Source: Sphaerospermopsis torques-reginae ITEP-024 (GTDB lineage Bacteria > Cyanobacteriota > Cyanobacteriia > Cyanobacteriales > Nostocaceae). Taken from it: DNA of 64,000 bases. A program made the position numbers and the translations under genes. The stretch covers positions 3,100,001 to 3,164,000 of the forward strand of contig NZ_CP080598.1 of NCBI RefSeq assembly GCF_019598945.1, given 5' to 3'. Shown here piece after piece: positions 56,317-64,000 of this stretch; within the stretch, counting starts at the first letter, position 1; each line of letters starts with the position of its first letter. The notes under the pieces are model-generated. The model did not search any database, had not been told where the DNA came from, and saw only the letters and a program-made list of their open reading frames with translations.

Positions 56317-59300
56317 TTAAACAGATTGAGCCAGTTGTTGTTGATTCAGATAGTAGTAATGACCTTGTTGAGCAATTAATTCGTCGTGTGTACCGCTTTC
56401 TACTAAAACACCATGATTTAAAACTAAAATCAAATCAGCATTACGGACTGTTGATAGACGATGGGCAATGATGATACTGGTGCGGCCTTTGAGGATAGTT
56501 TTGAGGTTGTTTTGAATAATTCGTTCTGATTCTGAGTCTAAATGACTAGTGGCTTCATCAAATAGTAATAAGCGAGGATTTCCCATTAAAGCACGGGCGA
56601 TCGCTAATCGTTGCCTTTGTCCTCCAGAGAGCATACCACCACCTTCACCAATTTGGGATTCGTAACCCATTGGTAATTTTTGAATAAACTCATCAGCACC
56701 AGCCAATTTTGCCGCTTGGATAATATCTTCTAAAGAGGCATCTGGATGAGCAATGGCGATATTTTCCCGAATTGTGCCACCAAAAAGAAAGGTATCTTGA
56801 TCGACAACACCAATTTGAGAACGGAGCGATCGCAAGGCAACATTAGTAATATCACAACCATCAATGAAAATTTTACCCTCTTGCGGTGGATATAAACCCA
56901 AAATTAATTTACTCAGTGTAGTCTTTCCTGAACCACTACGTCCTACCAAGGCTACCATTTGTTCTGGTTGAATCTCAAAGTTGAGATTTTCCAGAATATT
57001 AGTCTCACTTTCTGGATGATATCTAAAGGTGACATTCTCAAAGCGAATATAACCGCGCAAGTTACCTAAAGACTTACGAGGTTTATTTTGCAAATCTTCT
57101 TCTGGTTCTGCTTCTAATACATCATTAATTCGTTCTGTGGAAATCACAATTTCCTGCAATTGATTCCACAGTAAAGATAATCGCTGGAAAGGACTCAAAA
57201 CATTGCCCACTAACATATTAAAAGCAACTAATTGACCAATAGTAAGTTGACCATTAATTACTTGAGATGCGCCATACCAAAGCAATCCAGTATTAACAAA
57301 GGTTTGAATTATACCACTAATAATTTGCAAACGATTGCCAATGATTTGAGCATTAAAACCTTTTTTGACCACATCATTCAGCAATTCCTCCCAACGCCAG
57401 CGCACGGTTTGTTCAATTGCCAATGAGCGCACAGTTCTAATTCCAGTTAATGCTTCTATCAGATAACTATTTTCTTTAGTCCCAGCATTAAAAATCTCTC
57501 TGGAAATGCGGCGTAAAATCCCTGTACTCGCCAGTGCCAAAATAAAAAATGGCGGTACAGTACACAATACAAATAATGCCATACTGGCACTATAAGAAAA
57601 CATCAAAGCCAGATAGACCACCAATGTTAACATATCCAGGATAATCGAAAGTGTCTGACCAGTAAGAAACTGTTGAATTTTCTGATTTTCTTGGATACGA
57701 GAAACTATATCTCCCACATAACGAGATTCAAAATAAGATAAAGGTAAGCGAAAAGTATGTTTAATAAAACCTACCAACAAAGAAATACTAATCCGGTTGG
57801 CAGTATGATCAAGGAGATATTGACGCACAGCATTTATGGCAATGCCAAATAATCCAAAAAATATCATCCCTAAACCAACGGCGTTTAAGGTAGCAACGCT
57901 GCGTTGTACCAATACTCTATCTAGTAATAACTGGGTAAATATTGGTGTGACCAGTCCAAATAATTGAATGAGTATGGAAGCGATAAAAATTTCTAGCAGT
58001 GTCCGATAGTGAGGTTTAATTAACTCATAAAACTTCCAGAAATTTGTAGTTTCATCTTTGGTTTGGTGAAGTAGAGTTGTGGGTTCTAGTAATAAGGCGT
58101 AACCACTCCAATTTTCTTGAAATTCAGTCTTGGTAAGACTGCGTTGGCCGATAGCAGGATCACAAACAATTACTCGTGTTTTGGTGATTTCATAAACAAC
58201 AATAAAATGTTTACCTTCCCAGTGAGCGATCGCTGGTAGGGGTTGTTCTGCTAATTTATCCAAAGTAGCTTTTACTGGACGGCTAACAAAACCCAAACTT
58301 TCCGCCACTGTGGCTATAGCTTTTAAAGATGCACCACTGCGGTTAACATTGGTCATTTCCCGCAAGCGATTAATACTAAAATGCTTACCCCAATACATCC
58401 CAATCATCACTAAACAAGCAGAACCGCAATCAGCAGCACTTTGTTGGGCTGAGAAAGGATAGCGTTTGATTATATTTCCCCACCAATGACCGATTTTTAG
58501 TTGCGGACTAGGAAAATAAGGACGTACTTTTTTCGGCTTTTCTGTTGCTTGAACTTCTCGCTGGGGAAAGGGAATAATTTTAGTAACTGGGTATTTTCCC
58601 TTGGGGGGAAGAGATTTTTGACTAGGAAAATTTTGCCCCCGCTGATTAGCTAATAACTTTTGGCGTGTTTCTACACCAATTACCCCTACAAATTCACCTA
58701 ATTCTTGACAGTATTCTAGTGCTGTTTGCCAATCTAAATTCTGGAGAATGTAAATAATAGTTGGTTGTATTACCTGCCAATTATCCAGATTTTGTTCAGT
58801 ATAGATTTGTCCAGGTGTTAACGTTTTACCCTCAGAATTTAATAGTTGACCCCAGTGTAAAATACACAGTTTGTAATCTTTGATGTTCAGGATTTTTTCT
58901 GAGGAGTTGAGGCTGTAGCGTTGACAGAGAGATAAAGCTTTGAGCATCCCTGGAACTTGTGATGTATGGCGCGGAAATCGTGAATTTTGGCGACATAATA
59001 GCAGCAAATCCCATATTTCTGCACGGGCTTTGAAGCGATCGCCAATACTAGGATATTCCTGCATCAAATCACGTAATAAATCGCCGTTAAGATAGCACAA
59101 ATTTAAATCTGTCGATGCTCTAGCGATGTAAGATTGAAAGTTTTCTTCAGGAAATAGAGTCAGTTCACCATAAGATTCACCTACCGAAATGGTAGTAATT
59201 AAGTTATCAGATTTATCCAGCAATCTAACCTTACCACTAAGAATAATGTAGATACCAGCTTTCGCCTCTGTCGCTCTCCATAACTGCGTTGCTGCTACTG

Positions 59301-59406
59301 GTTGCAAGATTTCCAGTCCTAACAGGCATCGCTGAAGAGATTTTTCTGAAAGGTTTGCACCCAAAGTATTGGTGATTTGTGGCTTTAAATCATGCTCTAA
59401 TAACAC
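56317..59406 (-). CDS. Peptidase-containing ABC exporter (C39), HetC/SunT type, with cyclic-nucleotide-binding domain
   Basis: 1029 residues from GTG 59406 with AGGGG eight bases upstream. Domains in order: cyclic-nucleotide-binding-like fold (about 25-130; AGIYIILSGKVRLL, VGESYGELTLFPEE), a linker, C39 peptidase (about 315-445), membrane domain (460-740) and ATPase (785-1025). The peptidase triad is complete: QQSAADCGSACL (Cys near 327), HWEGKHFIVVYEI (His) and VCDPAIG (Asp). Walker A GRSGSGKTTLS near 820, LSGGQRQRLAIARAL near 927, LLLFDEATSHLD near 953, IIAHRLSTV. It cleaves double-glycine leaders and exports the peptide. The layout is like HetC of Anabaena, but hetP is not next to it. Confidence 0.93.
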   Translation of the reverse strand: MLLEHDLKPQITNTLGANLSEKSLQRCLLGLEILQPVAATQLWRATEAKAGIYIILSGKVRLLDKSDNLITTISVGESYGELTLFPEENFQSYIARASTDLNLCYLNGDLLRDLMQEYPSIGDRFKARAEIWDLLLLCRQNSRFPRHTSQVPGMLKALSLCQRYSLNSSEKILNIKDYKLCILHWGQLLNSEGKTLTPGQIYTEQNLDNWQVIQPTIIYILQNLDWQTALEYCQELGEFVGVIGVETRQKLLANQRGQNFPSQKSLPPKGKYPVTKIIPFPQREVQATEKPKKVRPYFPSPQLKIGHWWGNIIKRYPFSAQQSAADCGSACLVMIGMYWGKHFSINRLREMTNVNRSGASLKAIATVAESLGFVSRPVKATLDKLAEQPLPAIAHWEGKHFIVVYEITKTRVIVCDPAIGQRSLTKTEFQENWSGYALLLEPTTLLHQTKDETTNFWKFYELIKPHYRTLLEIFIASILIQLFGLVTPIFTQLLLDRVLVQRSVATLNAVGLGMIFFGLFGIAINAVRQYLLDHTANRISISLLVGFIKHTFRLPLSYFESRYVGDIVSRIQENQKIQQFLTGQTLSIILDMLTLVVYLALMFSYSASMALFVLCTVPPFFILALASTGILRRISREIFNAGTKENSYLIEALTGIRTVRSLAIEQTVRWRWEELLNDVVKKGFNAQIIGNRLQIISGIIQTFVNTGLLWYGASQVINGQLTIGQLVAFNMLVGNVLSPFQRLSLLWNQLQEIVISTERINDVLEAEPEEDLQNKPRKSLGNLRGYIRFENVTFRYHPESETNILENLNFEIQPEQMVALVGRSGSGKTTLSKLILGLYPPQEGKIFIDGCDITNVALRSLRSQIGVVDQDTFLFGGTIRENIAIAHPDASLEDIIQAAKLAGADEFIQKLPMGYESQIGEGGGMLSGGQRQRLAIARALMGNPRLLLFDEATSHLDSESERIIQNNLKTILKGRTSIIIAHRLSTVRNADLILVLNHGVLVESGTHDELIAQQGHYYYLNQQQLAQSV

Positions 59407-59926
59407 TGATTTCCCCTGAAAATTTGATAACTAAAAATATTGGCAGCATTTGTTTTTCCTGTATCCAATCATCAATAACTTTTGGCAAATTTAACCACCT
59501 AATTTTTATCAAAATTGGATTAACGTGACAACAGAATCAGGCAAAATACCCAAAAATAGAATTGTATTCTTTAAAAGCGTTGTCATCATTTAAATTTTCT
59601 CACATACTTGTTGGCACTAATTGTCAAATTGGCATTTTATTAGCAATTATACAACTAGCACTGCCATCACTAGGTCTACCACATTCATCACCAACAACCA
59701 ACCAAGAACATGACAAAGGCACAAGCTAGACTTGGAGAGAGTTGAAGCTTGTTTGTTGATGATGTTTCCCCTATGATGAAGAAATCTTAACTAATGATAG
59801 AAGTAGAGCAACATTTTTTTCCTAACAATGATTATAAGTCCAGAATTGTTAATCAAATAATTTACAATTGATGTTAGTCAAAACACCTAAAATTTGCCAA
59901 AATTATCTTGATGAGGTTCAGTAAGC
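59407..59926. other. Gap upstream of the exporter gene, no gene seen
   Basis: AT-rich stretch before the divergent exporter gene; probably contains its promoter on the minus strand, which I cannot place. The element at 59927 follows. Confidence 0.5.
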
Positions 59927-60088
59927 GGGAGCATCCCAATTTTGAAAAAATAACCGCGGCAACACCAAAAACTCTCTTAAACTCTCTTCCCTTTGTGTCC
60001 TTTGCGTTCTTTGCGGTTCATTCATATTAGGACTTTGTAGCAATTCAAAGATTACCAAAAAATCAAATTACACATTTGGGATGCTCCC
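59927..60088. mobile_element. MITE with 13-bp inverted ends and 8-bp target duplication
   Basis: GGGAGCATCCCAA (59927-59939) is the exact inverse of TTGGGATGCTCCC (60076-60088). CAGTAAGC directly precedes (59919-59926) and follows (60089-60096) the element. The 162-base unit has no coding frame but contains a dispersed CCTTTGTGTCCTTTGCG word. This is a clean signature of transposition by an external transposase. Confidence 0.93.
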
Positions 60089-60231
60089 CAGTAAGCTAGA
60101 CTGCTGCTAATATTTGTTGATTCGTCAAATTAATCATTCTTAAATAAGTATTTGCAGCAAGAAAGGTAACAATTCTCCTGATACTAGGTGAGTAATGCTG
60201 AAACAGCAAATAAAGAACTTTAGAGTTTTTT

Positions 60232-61095
60232 ATGAAAAAAAATACTATTTCTCGGTTATGTGCTTATACCTTGATAGGGTTAATATCTTTAACATCTGTG
60301 ATTAGTACATCTACCTCTGCATTACCTCCAGCAGTCAAAACTGCCGCAGTTCAGCAACCTTTACCCAGTAGTAACTTAATCTGGCCGACTCAGGGGATAA
60401 TTTCCCAAGGTTTCCGTAAACATCAACACGAAGGAATTGATATTGCAGGTGCTATGGGAACTCCTATTTTTGCGGCTGCATCTGGTAAAGTTATGAAAGC
60501 AGGTTGGGATGATTGGGGATTAGGTAACTTTATTGAAATTCAACACCCCGATGGTAGTATGACAGTCTATGGTCACAATAATCGTTTATTAGTCAGCAAA
60601 GGTCAAACGGTTACTCAAGGACAAATTATTGCAGAAATGGGATCAACAGGTAACAGTACAGCGCCTCATTTGCATTTTGAATTTTATCAAAATAGTCGAT
60701 TAGCAATTGATCCTCTGAAACTTTTATCATCTTCCACCACTGCTAAACTACCCTTAGATCAACCCGTTTCACCTTCACAACCCATTCCCGTCAATGTTTC
60801 ACCCGTAAAAGTTAATAATAACGAATGTGCTGGAATTACGGTGATCACAGGTGAAACTGCAAACGCTCGTATTCAAGTCTGTGAAGAAAACGGTCAACTG
60901 TTTTACATTGGGCAATTAAAGCAAGATGCCAATCAAACTGTCAAGATAGCTGCTTGGAATGTTGGTGAAAACAAATATCGAGCAGATAACGGTTCTTTTT
61001 CTTACTTAGTTAGTCCAGAAAAGGTAGAAGTATGGCGCAATGGTAGTCAAATTCGTTCTGATAGTTTTGATACTTTTCAGCACCTTGGCAATTAA
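60232..61095 (+). CDS. Secreted M23-family peptidoglycan peptidase
   Basis: 287 residues with a signal peptide (LCAYTLIGLISLTSVISTSTSA, cut near 30). The LytM/M23 domain (about 45-160) has IWPTQGIISQGFRKHQHEGIDIAG with the HxxxD zinc ligands, AASGKVMKAGWDDWGLGNFIEIQHPDG, YGHNNRLLVSKGQTVTQGQ and HLHFEF with the second zinc and catalytic histidines, so it is complete. The C-terminal 100 residues form a beta domain of unknown role with two cysteines. It cuts peptide cross-links in the cell wall, in the periplasm; relatives take part in septum formation and heterocyst work in this group. Confidence 0.93.
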   Translation: MKKNTISRLCAYTLIGLISLTSVISTSTSALPPAVKTAAVQQPLPSSNLIWPTQGIISQGFRKHQHEGIDIAGAMGTPIFAAASGKVMKAGWDDWGLGNFIEIQHPDGSMTVYGHNNRLLVSKGQTVTQGQIIAEMGSTGNSTAPHLHFEFYQNSRLAIDPLKLLSSSTTAKLPLDQPVSPSQPIPVNVSPVKVNNNECAGITVITGETANARIQVCEENGQLFYIGQLKQDANQTVKIAAWNVGENKYRADNGSFSYLVSPEKVEVWRNGSQIRSDSFDTFQHLGN

Positions 61096-61292
61096 TTGAC
61101 AATTAAAAATACTCTTGATTTCAGTATGTGATGATTCCTTAAAAATACGGTACTGTGACAGTTGAAAGTCCGGAATAAGGTGTCAACAATTCTGCTAATT
61201 GAGGAGTATAAAATACATCTAGATTAAATCTAGAAAAAAGCAAAGTTACTTTTTGCCATATCTCAAGTATTTACATAAAGGAGCAGAAAATC

Positions 61293-61895
61293 ATGGAATA
61301 TATGGCTTATTCCTATATGTATATGGCTAATGAAGAGACTCCGGTTAATTTAGAATTGAATTTGCCCAAGTTGCAGTTTAATTGGCAAAAATTACTCAAG
61401 TCTTCTGCTTGGTTAGCTTTAGCTGGTGTGAGTGTCTTTGTTGCTTCCCTTGCTCCCCTTCAGCAAGCTTCCGCCGAATATGTCAGAACTAATGGTAGTT
61501 GTTTATTTATCCGTAGGGGTCCTAGCACCGCTAACTCATCTGTAGCCTGTGTACCGAATGGTACAAATATTGGCAATACTGGTAATGTCAGAAATGGTTT
61601 TGCTCAAATCACTTCTGGACGTTACCAAGGATATTATGTTGCGGAAAGATGGCTAGGTACTACTCCTGGTAGATATCGTCGTCATTCTGGGGTTGGTGTT
61701 GGCGGTCGAGTGTTATTAAGACCAGGTGCTAGAGGTGAGCGTGTGAGAACTGTGCAGAGAGCTTTAGGGATCAGAGTTGATGGTGTTTATGGACCTAGCA
61801 CTACTCATGCAATTCGCAATTTTCAAAGAAGAAATGGTTTGCTTGTAGATGGTATAGTTGGTCCATCAACTCGCAGGGCTTTGGGTATCAGTTGA
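61293..61895 (+). CDS. SH3-like and peptidoglycan-binding domain protein
   Basis: 200 residues; AAGGAGCAG is nine bases before ATG. An N-terminal segment with a membrane-type signal (LLKSSAWLALAGVSVFVASLAPLQQASA) ends near 66. Residues 68-125 are a bacterial SH3-like fold (YVRTNGSCLFIRRGPSTANSSVACVPNGTNI, with two cysteines). The last 70 residues are the PG_binding_1 domain: LLRPGARGERVRTVQRALGI, VDGVYGPSTTHAIRNFQRRNGLLVDGIVGPSTRRALG. It should bind cell wall outside the cytoplasmic membrane, and fits the M23 peptidase 197 bases upstream. Its TGA stop falls in a heptamer repeat. Confidence 0.92.
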   Translation: MEYMAYSYMYMANEETPVNLELNLPKLQFNWQKLLKSSAWLALAGVSVFVASLAPLQQASAEYVRTNGSCLFIRRGPSTANSSVACVPNGTNIGNTGNVRNGFAQITSGRYQGYYVAERWLGTTPGRYRRHSGVGVGGRVLLRPGARGERVRTVQRALGIRVDGVYGPSTTHAIRNFQRRNGLLVDGIVGPSTRRALGIS

Positions 61896-61985
61896 TAATT
61901 GATAATTGATAATTGATAATTGATAATTAATAATTGATAATTTACCCAATCACCAATTACCAATTACCCATTATCAATTACCAAT
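61892..61985. repeat. TTGATAA and ACCAATT heptamer arrays between two genes
   Basis: About seven TTGATAA units (61892-61940) run into ACCAATT/ACCCATT units. The stop codon of the gene at 61293 is in the first unit, and the stop and last codons of wecB (61974-61985) are in the last units. Confidence 0.85.
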
Positions 61986-63086
61986 TCTCAAATAATTTTT
62001 GACAATTTCTAATATCCTTTCTGCTGCATGGCCGTCACCAAAAGGGTTAATAGCATTAGCCATTGCTGTATAGGCTTCTGGGTTACTCAGTAACTCACTA
62101 GCAGCAGTCACAATACTTTCAATTTCCGTTCCCACCAGTTTAGCTGTCCCTGCGGTGACAGCTTCTGGTCTTTCTGTTGTGTCTCTGAGAACTAACACAG
62201 GTTTACCGAGACTGGGAGCTTCTTCTTGTAAACCACCGGAGTCTGTTAATAATAAATGCGATCGCCCTATTGCTCCTACTAATTCTGCATAATCTAATGG
62301 TTCTGTCAAAAATATTCGGGGATGTTTACCCAATAATTGCTGTAATGGTTCTCTCACAGTGGGGTTTTTGTGTAAAGGCAGTAATAAAGCGGTATCAGGA
62401 AAATTGTCTAAAATCTTTAAAAATGATTGGGCGATCGCTTGCAGTGGTTCACCCCAATTTTCCCGACGATGCACTGTAGCCAAAATTGTCCGATATTCAC
62501 CCCAGTTTAAACCCGGTATCTCACAAGCTGGGTTAGTTGCAGCCACATTCAACAACGCATCTATCACTGTATTACCCGTCATGTGAATTTCTCCCAACAC
62601 TCCCGAAGCTTGCAAATTTTCCACCGCTAAAGAGGTGGGAGCAAAATGTAATTGAGTAATTTGGGAAATTAACCTTCTATTAGCTTCTTCTGGATAAGGA
62701 TTAAATAAATCATCCGTTCTTAACCCGGCTTCCACATGACCAACGGGTATTTTTTGATAAAAAGCCGCCAAAGCAGCCGCAAAAGCTGTTGTAGTATCTC
62801 CCTGAACTATCACTAAATCTAAATTTAGTTCTTTAAATAAAGCTTCTAAACCTTGCAAACTCTTACAGGTAATATCATTCAGAGATTGTTTAGGCTGCAT
62901 AATCTCTAAATTATGATCTGCTTTGAGGTTGAATAGCTGCATCACCTGTGCAACCATTTCTTTATGCTGTCCAGTGAGAATAACCTGTACTTCCACATCT
63001 GGAGAACTTTGGAAAACCTGAATTACTGGTGCTAGTTTAATCGCTTCAGGACGAGTACCTAAAATAATGCCAATTTTTTTAGTCAT
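61974..63086 (-). CDS. wecB: UDP-N-acetylglucosamine 2-epimerase (non-hydrolysing)
   Basis: 370 residues, family length. It interconverts UDP-GlcNAc and UDP-ManNAc in the cytoplasm for surface glycans. GIILGTRPEAIKLAPVI, LTGQHKEM, VQGDTTTAFAAALAAFYQKIPVGHVEAGLRT and LLTDSGGLQEEAPSLGKPVLVLRDTTERPEAV are GT-B fold epimerase motifs with the active-site D, E and H residues. The ATG is embedded in TTAGTCA heptamers and no Shine-Dalgarno site is seen. It could supply sugar to the glycan region at 1-16029. Confidence 0.95.
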   Translation of the reverse strand: MTKKIGIILGTRPEAIKLAPVIQVFQSSPDVEVQVILTGQHKEMVAQVMQLFNLKADHNLEIMQPKQSLNDITCKSLQGLEALFKELNLDLVIVQGDTTTAFAAALAAFYQKIPVGHVEAGLRTDDLFNPYPEEANRRLISQITQLHFAPTSLAVENLQASGVLGEIHMTGNTVIDALLNVAATNPACEIPGLNWGEYRTILATVHRRENWGEPLQAIAQSFLKILDNFPDTALLLPLHKNPTVREPLQQLLGKHPRIFLTEPLDYAELVGAIGRSHLLLTDSGGLQEEAPSLGKPVLVLRDTTERPEAVTAGTAKLVGTEIESIVTAASELLSNPEAYTAMANAINPFGDGHAAERILEIVKNYLRIGN

Positions 63087-63265
63087 TAGTTATTAGTCAT
63101 TAGTTATTAGTCATTAGTCATTAGATATTAGACATTAGACATTTGTCATTAGTTATTAGTTATTAGGCATTGGGCATTGGGTTATTAACTTCCCCCTGCT
63201 CCCTGCTCCCCTTGCCTATTCACTGTCACCTGTCACCTGTCACCTGTCACCTGTTCCCTGTTCCC
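63087..63265. repeat. Heptamer arrays between wecB and the membrane protein gene
   Basis: About fourteen TTAGTCA/TTAGTTA-type units (63085-63180) and five or six TCACCTG/TTCCCTG units (63226-63265). Each is period seven. Confidence 0.88.
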
Positions 63266-63274
63266 TCAAACATG

Positions 63275-63296
63275 AAAAAACCCGGCTTAACCGGGC
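63275..63296 (-). terminator. Terminator of the small membrane protein gene
   Basis: On the minus strand GCCCGG-TTAAG-CCGGG is followed by TTTTTT. It lies 34 bases beyond the gene's stop. Confidence 0.9.
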
Positions 63297-63329
63297 AGAT
63301 GCACTGTTTGTCGAATTTAACAATGTTAT

Positions 63330-63701
63330 TTATTTGAGTTCGCAAGTTAAAGGACAAGCAGCATAAACCGTGGTTTGCACTTTTTCTGCCTCACCATGTA
63401 GCCAGCTTAACCATTTAACTTCTTTAGGATGAACACCTTTAGCAGTTAGTACACCAGCCACTATCAAAACTGTCAGAACATTAAACATAATTAAACCACC
63501 TGCTACCAGCAGAACTGCGCTTGCAGGCATTACAGATTGCAGGACTATCGACAACAGGCATCCGACCGTAGCCATTACTACAACCAATGGAAAACCGACA
63601 ACCAACAAACATACTGCCAATGTGAAAGTCCAGATTAAAAAGCTTTTAATCATTAACAAGGAGTAGGTCTTCCCTTGATTAGAGCTTTGAGCCGAAACCA
63701 T
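63330..63701 (-). CDS. Small membrane protein, unknown function
   Basis: 123 residues from ATG 63701, with GGAGGA six bases upstream (63708-63713). The frame stays open seven codons further, over the ribosome site, so the shorter start is preferred. It has two or three membrane helices (SFLIWTFTLAVCLLVVGFPLVVVMATVGCLLSIVL and ASAVLLVAGGLIMFNVLTVLIVAGVL) and a polar tail with VHPKEVKWLSWLHGEAEKV and a final C-x3-C pair. A strong terminator follows. No family recognised. Confidence 0.8.
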   Translation of the reverse strand: MVSAQSSNQGKTYSLLMIKSFLIWTFTLAVCLLVVGFPLVVVMATVGCLLSIVLQSVMPASAVLLVAGGLIMFNVLTVLIVAGVLTAKGVHPKEVKWLSWLHGEAEKVQTTVYAACPLTCELK

Positions 63702-64000
63702 GACTTTTCCTCCCAAGTACACAGCAAAGTTTAAAGGTGAATCTCAATTGTGACTCGCTGTTTACGAGTTCACTGTCTTGATTCAGTGAAATCCAGTATA
63801 TAGAAACTTATGGAAAAGATGAGCATTTCTTTACTAAACTTTACAGTTTATTTTTTGTAATTATGGATATCTCCTCAAATGCCCCTTTGTGTAGTCAGTC
63901 TTGCTTGAGCATATATCTTGAGGAATATAACCTTGTGCAGAGAATAGTCCAATCATGATCTCCGAAATTAATGACCTGCTTTAGTTAACATTTCTTATCA
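63702..64000. other. Upstream region of the membrane protein gene, no further gene seen
   Basis: It holds the ribosome site at 63708-63713. I see no coding frame with family features before the window ends. Confidence 0.5.

Overview
The window comes from a filamentous, heterocyst-type cyanobacterium (order Nostocales). This rests on photosystem I genes psaA and psaB, an XisH/XisI pair, a CAAD-domain protein, many HIP1 sites (GCGATCGC, for example 2461-2468), AT-rich DNA, and abundant seven-base tandem repeats of the kind known from heterocystous cyanobacteria. I see no rRNA, tRNA, CRISPR array or intact transposase.

Layout. 1-16029: a surface-polysaccharide region with the tail of an ABC-2 permease, its probable ATPase (10233), a methyltransferase, five glycosyltransferase proteins, a Uma2 nuclease and three FG-GAP/VCBS proteins with nearly identical C-terminal modules. 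16030-19122: accessory island with a MITE, xisH/xisI, an orphan AbrB antitoxin and a DUF2887 nuclease gene partly duplicated in tandem. 19123-30935: pyruvate kinase, a pseudogene, a lipoprotein, a DUF1778/GNAT toxin-antitoxin pair with a nested palindromic operator, psaB and psaA, a proline-rich lipoprotein and glutaminase. 31094-36716: truncated thioredoxin/NHL protein, AtzG/AtzE-like pair, CNNM transporter, ilvD. 37304-41642: a GTPase / pseudokinase-PP2C / Ser-Thr kinase signalling cluster damaged by a small inverted-repeat element and a frameshift. 41745-51717: pentapeptide-TPR protein, stress proteins, BON lipoprotein, CAAD protein, lipid kinase, hemC, glgA, second Uma2. 51904-59406: a five-gene minus-strand peptide-export locus. 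60232-63701: M23 peptidase, SH3/peptidoglycan-binding protein, wecB and a small membrane protein.

The most interesting locus is 51904-59406. A GTG-started ABC exporter of HetC/SunT architecture (cyclic-nucleotide-binding, C39 peptidase, membrane and ATPase domains) is followed by an HlyD adaptor whose C-terminus is replaced by an intergenic-type repeat. Then come two small proteins with matching double-glycine leaders and a repeat protein with RTX-like GNGND motifs. The cores of the small proteins (about 71 and 80 residues) lack cysteine and are rich in A/S/T/Y/D. They look like an uncharacterised secreted-peptide family.

Much of the rest is small-scale genome decay and remodelling that can be read from the bases: MITEs with terminal inverted repeats (one with an 8-bp target duplication), an unequal crossover at an 18-bp microhomology, genes truncated by repeats, and start or stop codons embedded in seven-base repeats. 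Family names are from reading motifs; no database search was run.
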